Shown here: positions 11,060 through 18,437 of the stretch, piece after piece
Position numbering within the stretch: position 1 is the stretch's first letter
Layout of the letters: the number at the start of each line of letters is the position of its first letter
DNA from: Candidatus Rokuibacteriota bacterium
Lineage (GTDB): Bacteria; Methylomirabilota; Methylomirabilia; Rokubacteriales; CSP1-6
Direction: 5' to 3'
DNA length: 64,000 nucleotides
Assembly (NCBI GenBank): GCA_016184125.1
Contig: JACPDG010000062.1
Location: 33,145-97,144 of the forward strand
Position numbers and translations under genes: made by a program
The notes under the pieces: model-generated
Told to the model about the DNA's origin: nothing
Seen by the model: only the letters and a program-made list of their open reading frames with translations
Database searches by the model: none

Positions 11060-11330
11060 CGACCAGGAAGAGCGTGACTTCTGGGCGCGTCACAGCGTGG
11101 AGGAGTTTGCCGAGGATCTGCAGGACCTCGACGTCGCCATTCGTCCCCCCCGCACGGAACAGATTGCGGTCCGTCTCTACAAGGAGGATTTGCAGGCTCT
11201 TCGTTCTCTCGCGGCCCAGCGCGGCATCGGACACACGACCTTGGCGAGAAGTGTCCTCGAGGGATGGCTCGCGCAGTCGCGCGGGAAGAGCAGAGCGGTG
11301 CGTCGCCGGCAGCCTCGCCGATCGGCGTAA
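11013..11330 (+). CDS. CopG / ribbon-helix-helix antitoxin-like protein
   Basis: This 105-residue protein begins with the pattern RIPKFRSDQEERDFWARHS, typical of COG5304-type antitoxins. It ends with a ribbon-helix-helix: TEQIAVRLYKEDLQALRSLA and the RGIGHTTLARSVLEGWL helix. Such proteins autorepress a toxin-antitoxin operon and neutralise a small RNase-like toxin usually encoded next to them. The ATG at 11013 is chosen for the AAGGGGGG ribosome site six bases before it. No recognisable toxin remains in the neighbourhood, so it may be an orphan. Confidence 0.75.
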   Translation: MRTATARKGRIPKFRSDQEERDFWARHSVEEFAEDLQDLDVAIRPPRTEQIAVRLYKEDLQALRSLAAQRGIGHTTLARSVLEGWLAQSRGKSRAVRRRQPRRSA

Positions 11331-11375
11331 CGCTGTAAGGCTCCCTTCCCGGGGCGGCTCTCGTTCATCGCGCCA

Positions 11376-11528
11376 ATGTCCCGCGATCGGATTCCCGAGC
11401 GGCTTCAGGTCTGGATCGACGCGCGCACGCGGCATCACCTCTCCGACGCCCACGTGCAGATGGCGCGCGAGCTCGGCCTGAACCCGAAGAAGCTCGGCAA
11501 GCTCGACAACCACCAGCAGGAACGCTGA
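11376..11528 (+). pseudogene. Truncated paralogue of the 12782 hypothetical gene
   Basis: The 50 codons (MSRDRIPERLQVWIDARTRH and onward) match residues 1-48 of the protein encoded at 12782-13282 almost residue for residue. The homology stops exactly where the 100-bp repeat copy 2 begins at 11524, and the repeat supplies the TGA stop. It is a 5' gene fragment left by recombination at that repeat. Confidence 0.75.
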
Positions 11529-11623
11529 GCATCGCGTCAACGCGCTCGGCCTCCCGCGAGCAGCCCGTCCCAGACACCGACGCCTGGACTTGTCGATGAA
11601 GAGCTGGCAGCAGCGCGCGTCCG
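11524..11623. repeat. 100-bp exact direct repeat, copy 2
   Basis: This is identical to 7465-7564. On its left it truncates the hypothetical gene fragment. On its right it abuts an ATPase gene that begins abruptly inside its Walker A motif. Both junctions are rearrangement breakpoints. Confidence 0.85.
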
Positions 11624-12771
11624 AAGACGACACTGGCGCGCGCGTACATCGCGCGGTCTCGAAGCCGGGCCACCATCTTCGATCTGGAGAACGCGGCGGA
11701 CCTCGCGAGGCTCGCCGACCCGTCGCTGACACTCCAATCGCTGCGCGGACTGGTCGTCCTCGACGAAATCCACCGACGTCCCGAGCTGTTCCCTGTGTTG
11801 CGAGTGCTCGCGGATCGGCCCGCGTCCGAGACGCGGTTCCTCGTGCTCGGGGGCGCCTCACCCGAGCTTCTGCGTCAGACGTCCGAATCGCTGGCCGGCC
11901 GGATCGCCTACTACGAACTGCCAGGCTTCACGCTGGACGAAGTCGGGGCGGCGGAGATCGACGATCTGTGGCTCCGTGGCGATTTCCGCGATCGCTCCTC
12001 GCCGACTCGGACAGGGCCAGCGCGGCATGGCGACGCGACTTCATCCGGACCTTCCTCGAGCGCGAGCTGCCCCAATTCGGGGTGGCGATTCCAGCGGCGA
12101 CTCTGGGGCGGTTCTGGTCGATGCTGGCCCACGACCACGGCCAGATCTGGAGTTCATCGGAGTTCGCCCGGTCCTTCGGGGTCGCGCACACGACCGTTCG
12201 GCGGTACCTGGACCTGCTGACGTCGACGTTCGTCGTGCGGCAACTGCCCCCGTGGAGCGAGAACCTCGGCAAGCGCCAGGTCAGGGCGCCGAAGGTGTAC
12301 CTCGCGGACAGCGGCCTGCTCCATACGCTGCTCGGGGTGGAGAACAGCGAAGGCCTGGAAGTTCATCCGAAGGTGGGGGCTTCCTGGGAAGGGTTCATGC
12401 TCAGCACCGTGGTGCACGTGCTCGGCGCGCATCCCGAGCAGTGCTACTTCTGGGCGACGCACGCGGGAGCCGAGCTCGATCTCCTGATCGTTGCCGGCCA
12501 GCGCCGGCTCGGGTTCGAGTTCAAACGCACGAGCGCGCCGGACGTCACCAAGTCAATGCGGGTGGCGCTCGAGGATCTGAAGCTCGCCCGGCTCGAGGTG
12601 GTGCACGCCGGCTCCGAGACGTTTCCGATGGCGACGAACGTGCGAGCCGTCGCCGCGACACGCCTGTTGCGGGATATCGAGCCGCTGCCGTTCGGGCGCT
12701 GGGCTGGTCTCACCGCCCGCCGGCGACGGCCGGCGGGCGGCGGCCGATCCGGCGCCCGGCGCCGCGCGTAG
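11624..12771 (+). pseudogene. AAA ATPase with DUF4143, N-truncated and frameshifted
   Basis: The sequence starts at KTTLARAYIA, the tail of a Walker A motif whose glycines are missing. It continues in that frame through the Walker B-like LRGLVVLDEIHRRPELFP and GFTLDEVG to about 11978. The frame then shifts by one. From there a different frame carries the DUF4143 part: WRRDFIRTFLERELPQFG, FGVAHTTVRRYLDLL, KVYLADSGLLHTLLG and GAELDLLI with the nuclease-like FEFKRTSAP. Restoring one G near 11978 would rejoin the parts. This COG1373 family is common in islands; this copy is dead. Confidence 0.8.
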
Positions 12772-12781
12772 GTTCCGAGCC

Positions 12782-13282
12782 ATGTCCCGGAGGCGGATGC
12801 CCGAGAGGCTGCAGGTCTGGATCGACGCGCGCAAGCGGCATCACCTCTCTCACGCGCAGGTGCAGATGGCGCGTGAGCTCGGCATGAACCCGAAGAAGCT
12901 CGGCGAGCTCGACGACCACCGTCAGGAACCGTGGAAGCTGCCGCTCCCGGAGTTCATCGAGCACCTGTACGTCAAACGGTTCGGCAAGCGACGTCCGGAC
13001 CTCGTCGTGTCGATCGAGGAACGGGCCCGCAAGGAGGAGGACAAGAAGGCGCTCAAGCGTGAGATGAAACGCCGGCGCGCTGTTGGCGATGTCCAGACCT
13101 ACAATGAAACGCTGACGAACTTCGTGGGGACGCTGTCGTCTCGGAGGCTGGACGATTCGAAGCAGGGGTTCGCGGGACGCGGTGACGACCTCGGCGAAGA
13201 GCCATCATGGGAGAACGAAGGCGACCGGACGCAACGCACGGGCGGATGGGGTCAGCGGGACGTGAACGAAAGAGACCGATGA
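12782..13282 (+). CDS. Hypothetical protein, paralogue of 11376 fragment
   Basis: The 166-residue basic protein has a conserved-looking N-terminal half (PERLQVWIDARKRHHLSHAQ, then RELGMNPKKLGELDDHRQ and PLPEFIEHLYVKRFGKRRP), then a highly charged helix of Lys/Arg/Glu, and a less ordered tail after residue 105. I know similar small proteins of unknown function from environmental genomes. The stop overlaps the start of the next gene as ATGA, so the pair is probably co-translated. Confidence 0.65.
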   Translation: MSRRRMPERLQVWIDARKRHHLSHAQVQMARELGMNPKKLGELDDHRQEPWKLPLPEFIEHLYVKRFGKRRPDLVVSIEERARKEEDKKALKREMKRRRAVGDVQTYNETLTNFVGTLSSRRLDDSKQGFAGRGDDLGEEPSWENEGDRTQRTGGWGQRDVNERDR

Positions 13283-14538
13283 GCCGAGCCGGACGCGACG
13301 ACGAGGACCCGGCCGAGCTGGACAAGCTGATCGAGGCGATCACCGTCGACGCCTCCAGCGACGATGAGAAGCTCTGGGCGTTTCGGCAGGCTTTCGAGGA
13401 CGACGTCGTCCTGCCGTCCGACGGGTTTGTCATCGGCGAGCCGGTCTCTGTGATCGCGATCGACTACGACGGAAACGCGCGCCGCGGGCTGACGGCGCAG
13501 TGCCGCCGCGAGGACGGCTCCGAGCACGTCGTTGCGGTCTCCGATGTCGTGCTCGCACGGAGATCGAGCGGCGCGCGCCACGTCGCCGCCTATCGCAAGT
13601 GGCTCGGCATCGAGCCGTACCCTTCCGAGACTCCCGGGCCGGCGCGCCGCACACGCCACCACAAGGTCACGGCCGAGGACCTCGACCTGAGCGGGGGCGC
13701 GCCCGTCGAGCTGGTCGTGCTCGCGGTCAAGGAGCGCGCCGCGCGTTGCCGAGTGCTGGGAAGCGACCGGCGAATCACGCTGCGCGCGAGTGGGCTCTGG
13801 CACGCGGTGCCCGGCTGGATCGCGACGGTCAGGCCACGAAAACAGTGGAGCTATGCCGGCCATCCGTACCTTTCCGGAGAGATCGAGTCCACCCGGCTCG
13901 ACGTGGGCGCTCTCGGCCTGGTGCCGCTGCGGCTCGAGGACAGCGGCACGTGGGATCCCCGCACGCACTACTGGGGCGAGGACGGCGAGCCGATCGAGGC
14001 GTGGGCTACGGCGATCATCGCTCGCGGCCCGCGTCCGGAGTTCGAGATGGAGCAGGTGCTGCCCGGCGGCGATCCCGACGATCCGTTCGCCGATCCCATC
14101 ACCGAGTCCAACGATCTCAGGGACGCCGGCGAGCACGTGGAAGCGCACCGGATCTTGATGGAGCTCTGTGAGTCCGACCTGCGCTGCCTCGACGCCCATG
14201 CCCATCTCGGCAACGTCGTCTTCGATCACAATCCCGGGGATGCCATCCGCCACTACGAGGTCGGCCTGCGCATCGGAGAGCTGTCGCTGGGGGAGCGCTT
14301 CGAGGAAGTGCTGCTCTGGGGCCACGTCGACAACCGTCCATTCCTGCGCTGCATGCACGGGTACGCACTGTGTCTGTGGCGACTGGGGCGCGTCGACGAG
14401 GCGGAGCGCGTCTTCGAGAAGATGCTCTGGCTCAATCCATCCGACAACCAAGGCGTGCGATTCCTGCTCGAGGACGTCAGAGCCGGCAAGGCCTGGGCAG
14501 AGGACCGAGAGGAAGACCTGAAGCACGGAGCATCATGA
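13279..14538 (+). CDS. TPR-containing hypothetical protein
   Basis: This is about 419 residues. The N-terminal 250 residues are mixed alpha/beta with no recognised domain (FVIGEPVSVIAIDYDGNARR; EDLDLSGGAPVELVVLAVKE; YLSGEIESTRLDVGALGLVP). The C-terminal 150 residues form TPR-like helices (EAHRILMELCESDLRCLDAH, the HYEVGLRIGELSLGE helix and GRVDEAERVFEKMLWLNPSD). No signal peptide is seen, so it should be cytoplasmic. ATG 13279 is chosen because it overlaps the previous stop. Its own stop overlaps the next ORF's ATG, giving a three-gene coupled run. Confidence 0.7.
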   Translation: MSRAGRDDEDPAELDKLIEAITVDASSDDEKLWAFRQAFEDDVVLPSDGFVIGEPVSVIAIDYDGNARRGLTAQCRREDGSEHVVAVSDVVLARRSSGARHVAAYRKWLGIEPYPSETPGPARRTRHHKVTAEDLDLSGGAPVELVVLAVKERAARCRVLGSDRRITLRASGLWHAVPGWIATVRPRKQWSYAGHPYLSGEIESTRLDVGALGLVPLRLEDSGTWDPRTHYWGEDGEPIEAWATAIIARGPRPEFEMEQVLPGGDPDDPFADPITESNDLRDAGEHVEAHRILMELCESDLRCLDAHAHLGNVVFDHNPGDAIRHYEVGLRIGELSLGERFEEVLLWGHVDNRPFLRCMHGYALCLWRLGRVDEAERVFEKMLWLNPSDNQGVRFLLEDVRAGKAWAEDREEDLKHGAS

Positions 14539-15003
14539 GGCGCTTCACCATCGACGGTGGAATCCCGACGCTCGTCGCGGCGCTGTCCGAGCACATGAGC
14601 GCGGGCGAGCTCAAGAAGCTCGCCTCGCTCACCGGCGGCCCGATCCCAACCCGCAAGGCCAAGCATCTGGAGGGCGACGGACTGCGGGCCGCGTGGCAGA
14701 GTCTCGACGACCTGCAGAGGGCCGCGGTGGCGGAGGTCGTGCACTCGCCGGGCACGCAGGTCCAGGCGGACAGGTTCCAGGCCAAGTACGGGCGCGCACC
14801 GCACTGGGGCTCCCTCGACAGCTACCGCCGCGACGACCGTCCCGCCGCGCTTCACTTCTTCTTCTATGGCGGCGTCATGCCCGACGACCTGAAGGCGCGG
14901 CTTGCGGCCTTTGTGCCGCCTCCTGCCTCGGCGACGGTGAAGTCCCTCGCGGAGCTTCCGGCCGTGTACGAGCGGCCCTGGGAACGCTGGAATCCGACGA
15001 CCA
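14535..15003 (+). pseudogene. 5' fragment of a helicase-locus hypothetical gene
   Basis: About 156 residues from ATG 14535 look like real protein (GIPTLVAALSEHMSAGELKK; ALHFFFYGGVMPDDLKARL; SLAELPAVYERPWERWN). The sequence then runs directly into the C-terminal end of a different gene at 15004. The open frame continues to 15146, but those residues are an out-of-frame reading. I recall similar proteins encoded next to XPB-like helicases. The intervening DNA appears deleted. Confidence 0.6.
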
Positions 15004-15132
15004 ATCTTCACGCTGGTCTCCCGCGACACGCGCGAGGAGGACTTCGCCCATCGCCGCAAGCTATTTCTCACCGAGCAGGGCTACTCGTACCAGGTGCGGC
15101 TGGCGAACCCGATCGTCCCCCACCGCCGCTGA
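15004..15132 (+). pseudogene. 3' remnant of an XPB/ERCC3-like helicase
   Basis: Forty-two codons in a frame different from the preceding fragment read IFTLVSRDTREEDFAHRRKL then FLTEQGYSYQV and end at TGA 15130-15132. The TREEDFAHRRKLFLTEQGYSYQ pattern closely resembles the C-terminal end of XPB-type DNA helicases. Everything upstream of it in that gene is missing. Confidence 0.65.
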
Positions 15133-15264
15133 ACGCCGGCGGCTGACCGAGTCTGCGCTGTGGTCAACGAAACCGCCGCTCCTGCGGGTGCCGCTCTCGG
15201 CGCTTACCCGACCACTTCCAAACTGAAGATGAGCGGCGTTCCGTTCTCGCGTACACTCAGTCGG

Positions 15265-15277
15265 GCCCCCGCAACCA
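15265..15277 (+). repeat. Candidate attR (duplicate tRNA 3' end)
   Basis: This is an exact copy of the last 13 bases of tRNA-fMet. The rest of the tRNA is not present here. A perfect 12-bp hairpin follows 14 bases later, placed as the other hairpin is after the real tRNA. Confidence 0.65.
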
Positions 15278-15291
15278 ATCGATCTTCGACA

Positions 15292-15330
15292 CATCAAGGG
15301 CTTACGGCCGTGCGCCGCAAGCCCTTGATG
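15292..15330 (+). terminator. Perfect 12-bp hairpin downstream of attR
   Basis: CATCAAGGGCTT (15292-15303) is perfectly complementary to AAGCCCTTGATG (15319-15330), with a 15-nt loop and a following CGTTTTC. It is the best candidate for the original chromosomal tRNA-fMet terminator displaced by integration, or for one carried by the element. Confidence 0.6.
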
Positions 15331-15409
15331 CGTTTTCGGGTCCGGGTGTGCCCAAAGTGTGTCCGGCCGCGAGTCCGGGGTCAGCGCGGCCTGGTCCACG
15401 CCACGACGC
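15304..15409. repeat. 106-bp direct repeat, copy 1
   Basis: This matches 18310-18415 with a single difference at position 7. It contains the 3' arm of the hairpin and the motif GTGTGCCCAAAGTGTGTCC. Its right end truncates the ThiF-like gene. Confidence 0.85.
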
Positions 15410-16210
15410 ACGCCGTCGAGCTTCCTGAAGCCCCGCTGGAGGCCCTGCTGCCCATCCAGTGCAAGCGCGCCGCGGCAGAGCCCTGTGCCCCCGCCGAAAC
15501 CGGTGAGGAGCTGCAACACCTCCATCACCCCCTGGCTGGCGATGAGGCCATTCAGGCTCACCACCTGGGTCTCACCCTCGCGATTCTCGAAGTAGTTGCG
15601 GTCGGGCCCGCGGAGTTCGGCGGCGAGCTTCTCCCCCGAGAGGAAGCCGCAGCACCACATGCAGAAGCCCCCGGGGATGAGGGTGAGCACGTTCCCGCCG
15701 ACCACGACGCGCGGCCGTCGGGATCCGGCTTCTCGATCGCTCGGATATTCACGCCCACATCCACGCAGGGGATCGCGAAGCGCCAGGCGAGCTCCTGGAG
15801 ATCCGCCCGCGCGTGCAGGTTGTCGGCGCAGCCTACGATCACGTCGGCGCGCGTCAGCGCCGTGATCATGTTGGGCCCCGGCATGCGCTCCGGAGTTAAT
15901 TCGCGTCGGGTGCCCATACCGATCCGCCTTATCGCCCGCCGGATCACCCGAGTCTTCCTCCGCCGAAACCACACGTCGGACGGCGTGAGCCCCACCAGGC
16001 GGTGGTGGTCGGTTTTCGAAGCATGATCGGCATCGACGAGGATGAGTTCTCCGACGCCTTGATATGCGAGCTGCTGAGCCAGCTGCTGACGGATGAAGCC
16101 GAGCAAATCGTGGGCCCCGTGCTCCTTCGAATCGGCCCGCCAGTCCACGATCGAGGCGCCGAGCCAGCTGCGCTCGCGGCGTGCCCCCGCGGGGGCCGTC
16201 CTCGCGGCAA
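15410..16210 (-). pseudogene. ThiF/E1-like adenylyltransferase, broken
   Basis: Two minus-strand frames together give an E1-like protein. The N-terminal part has the AYQGVGELILVDADHAS strand-loop, the ADVIVGCADNLHARADLQEL segment and IPCVDVGVNIRAIEKPD. Near 15715 the frame shifts. The other frame continues with VVVGGNVLTLIPGGFCMWCC, then VVSLNGLIASQGVMEVLQLL. The glycine-rich nucleotide loop expected before AYQGVG is degenerate, and the C-terminus is cut by the 106-bp repeat. Relatives adenylate the C-terminus of ubiquitin-like proteins or ThiS-like carriers. No such partner is seen here. Confidence 0.7.
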
Positions 16211-16228
16211 AGTTCAGTAACTGAGAAT

Positions 16229-16263
16229 GTTCACCGATAGTGAACGATTTGATATAGTGAACG
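16229..16263 (+). promoter_or_regulatory. Promoter with overlapping operator for the AbiE-like pair
   Basis: The -35 TTCACC (16230-16235) is separated by 17 bases from the -10 TATAGT (16253-16258). GTTCAC-CGATA-GTGAAC (16229-16245) is a perfect palindrome covering the -35. The decamer ATAGTGAACG occurs at 16237-16246 and again at 16254-16263 over the -10. The predicted transcription start coincides with the ATG at 16265, so the mRNA is leaderless or nearly so. Autoregulation by the antitoxin is likely. Confidence 0.8.
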
Positions 16264-16264
16264 C

Positions 16265-17341
16265 ATGCCGCCCGAGTCGGAGATCGTGGCCCTGTGCCGG
16301 AGCCATCTCGAGGGCCTACCAGGGATCCGGAAGGCTACGATCCGCACGCCGATCCGCTTCACCGATTTCCCCTCGGCGGACCTCAGCCTTATCGTGGAGA
16401 CCGACGTCGGTCAGTTCGCCTACTTCGGCGCCGTGAAACGGCGGCTGACACCCGCAAAACTCGACCACTGGCTTCTTCTCACCCTCGCACGAGTCCAGCG
16501 GCAGGCAGACGAACGTAAGCCGATTCTGTTCGCCGACTACGTCTCTCCGGCGAACGCTCAGCGCTTGAGAGAGGCCGATGTCGATTACGTGGATGCAGCG
16601 GGAAACCTGCTGATCCACAGACCACCGAAGCTCCACCTCCTCAAATCGGGCGCGCGGCCTCGAACGCTGCCGGAGTCACGGCCGGCCCGCCTCTTCATGC
16701 CAAGCGGTTTACAGGTCCTCTTCGTCCTCTTAGTCGAGCCGGCCGCTGCGGAGATGCCCTACCGCGAGCTCGCGGTCCAGAGTGGAGTCGCGCTCGGCTC
16801 GATCGCCGTCATCATGAACGAGCTCAAAGGGAAGGGGTATCTCACCCGCCGCCGCGCAGGGTCGCGGCTCGTCCGCCGCCGGGAGCTGCTCGAGCGATGG
16901 GTGTCCGGCTATAGTGAGCAGCTGCGGCCGAAACTCCTTCTCGGCGTCTTCGTTGCACGCGAAAAGGACGCCGGCGCGAACTGGCAGCACCTTCGCGACG
17001 TTCTCCGCGAGCGCGAGATCGAATCCGCAGTGACCGGCGGTCTCGCGGCCTACGAGTTGACGCACCACTACCGAGGAGAGGACCTCATCGCGTTCGTATC
17101 CGATTGGCCGAAGGGCGTCCTCGAGCAACTCCGCTGGCTACCATCGCCGACGGGGCCCATCACGCTCCTCCGACAGTTCTGTCCCGCGGTCAGGTGGTCG
17201 ATGGGAGGCGAGCAGCAGGTCGCCCATCCGCTCCTGGTCTACGCTGAGCTGCTGCATTCCGGACGCGAACGTGAGCGCGAGACCGCTCGCATGATCTACG
17301 AACGCTACGTGGAGCGAATCGCGGCGGACGATGCCGATTGA
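16265..17341 (+). CDS. AbiEi-like type IV antitoxin / transcriptional regulator
   Basis: This is a 358-residue protein. An N-terminal nuclease-like or sensor region contains KPILFADYVSPANAQRLREA and VDYVDAAGNLLIH. It is followed by a winged helix around residues 160-205 (YRELAVQSGVALGSIAVIMN, ELKGKGYLTRRR) and a C-terminal domain. This architecture matches the AbiEi-family antitoxins of COG4861 / PF09952, which repress their own promoter and oppose an AbiEii nucleotidyltransferase encoded just after. The overlap of 11 bases with the next gene and the palindromic promoter fit that role. Codon use is less GC-rich than flanking core genes, suggesting acquisition. Confidence 0.75.
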   Translation: MPPESEIVALCRSHLEGLPGIRKATIRTPIRFTDFPSADLSLIVETDVGQFAYFGAVKRRLTPAKLDHWLLLTLARVQRQADERKPILFADYVSPANAQRLREADVDYVDAAGNLLIHRPPKLHLLKSGARPRTLPESRPARLFMPSGLQVLFVLLVEPAAAEMPYRELAVQSGVALGSIAVIMNELKGKGYLTRRRAGSRLVRRRELLERWVSGYSEQLRPKLLLGVFVAREKDAGANWQHLRDVLREREIESAVTGGLAAYELTHHYRGEDLIAFVSDWPKGVLEQLRWLPSPTGPITLLRQFCPAVRWSMGGEQQVAHPLLVYAELLHSGRERERETARMIYERYVERIAADDAD

Positions 17342-18143
17342 TCCCGCCGCTCTCGAGGCGCTACGCCTGCTCTTGGACGCCGCAGGTTCTGATCGTGTCG
17401 TAGTGATCGGCGCCTCAGTGCCCATCGTTCTCATAGACCTGCGTTACGGCTTGACCGGAGGTCGCGCGACACGGGATGTCGACGCGGTTGTGCGCGCGAC
17501 GAGTTGGGAGGAATACGAAGAGTTGAAGCGGCGCCTGCTCGCCGTGGGCTTCCGGCAAGGGAGGGTGCCTCACCGACTCGAGTATGGACCTGCCGAGCTC
17601 GACCTTATCCCATACAGCAGAACTCTGGCACCAGGGGACGCCCTTGAATGGCCAGGCCAGGACCGAGTGATGAGCACGCTCGGCTTGGAGGAGGCCTTCG
17701 AATCAGCACACCCCGAGCGAGTTGGAGGCCTTGTCGTGCCGATCGCCTCAGTCGCGGCCTGCGTACTGCTGAAGTTCGTCGCTTACAACGACCGGCCTGC
17801 CGAGCGGGTTCGCGACCTGATCGACATCGTCCATTGCTTCGAGCTCTACGGCGACGAACCGGACGCCCGTCGTTACGAGATTGGTGAACAGGAAGTGGAC
17901 GGAACTCCGGTTTCGTACGACGAGGCCGGCGCGCACCTGCTCGGTCAAGAGGTCGCGGCCCTCGCGCGTCGTGATTCTCTCACCGTGGTTCGCGCCGTGC
18001 TCGCTTCGGTCGACGACGAATACGCCAGACCCATCCAACAGATCCTCGCCGAGGAGCGGCGTCTCTTCGACGACGGGACGCGCCGACGCGCGCTCCGTAG
18101 GCTCTTTCGCGTGTTCTCCGCCAGCCTCGGGGATGCTGCCTAG
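17331..18143 (+). CDS. AbiEii-like nucleotidyltransferase toxin
   Basis: The 270-residue protein begins with VVVIGASVPIVLIDLRYG and RATRDVDAVV, a polymerase-beta-type nucleotidyltransferase core in which the Asp pair of TRDVDAVV would bind metal. ELDLIPYS supplies the likely third carboxylate, and VLLKFVAYNDRPAERVRDLI is the C-terminal helix with the Lys found in AbiEii/MenA-type toxins. In type IV systems such enzymes act without direct contact with the antitoxin; MenA-type members nucleotidylate tRNA. ATG 17331 lies inside the end of the antitoxin gene. The substrate of this member is unknown. Confidence 0.75.
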   Translation: MPIDPAALEALRLLLDAAGSDRVVVIGASVPIVLIDLRYGLTGGRATRDVDAVVRATSWEEYEELKRRLLAVGFRQGRVPHRLEYGPAELDLIPYSRTLAPGDALEWPGQDRVMSTLGLEEAFESAHPERVGGLVVPIASVAACVLLKFVAYNDRPAERVRDLIDIVHCFELYGDEPDARRYEIGEQEVDGTPVSYDEAGAHLLGQEVAALARRDSLTVVRAVLASVDDEYARPIQQILAEERRLFDDGTRRRALRRLFRVFSASLGDAA

Positions 18144-18194
18144 AGTACGGTCTCCCATCTCACAGAAGGACATTCGAGCCAACGTATCCAGGCG

Positions 18195-18311
18195 GTGGAG
18201 ACGACTACAGTGAGCGTCCGGTTGCCCCGTCGTGCCGATCTCCATGAAGCGATGCGGGAACTCGTGCTGCCGTTCGTGCAAGCGGTTCGCGAGGCTGGTC
18301 GCAGACCGGAC
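18195..18311 (+). pseudogene. Short gene fragment cut by 106-bp repeat
   Basis: From GTG 18195 the frame reads METTTVSVRLPRRADLHEAM then RELVLPFVQAVREAG, which looks like genuine helical protein. It meets the 106-bp repeat at 18310, after which the composition changes. I cannot name the family. The stretch 18144-18437 otherwise holds only this fragment, the repeat and a hairpin. Confidence 0.3.
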
Positions 18312-18415
18312 GGCCATGCGCCGCAAGCCCTTGATGCGTTTTCGGGTCCGGGTGTGCCCAAAGTGTGTCCGGCCGCGAGTCCGGGGTCAGCGCGGCCTGG
18401 TCCACGCCACGACGC
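18310..18415. repeat. 106-bp direct repeat, copy 2
   Basis: This is the second copy of 15304-15409, with one mismatch. It ends 22 bases before the dppF-like stop codon and so marks the right edge of the accessory region. Confidence 0.85.
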
Positions 18416-18422
18416 CTCCGGG

Positions 18423-18437
18423 GACCGCTCAGCGCGC

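Noticed and set aside
12772-12781. Terminal inverted repeats for a transposon around the ATPase remnant
   Set aside because: No matching inverted ends were found at 11624 or 12771; the left border is the 100-bp direct repeat.
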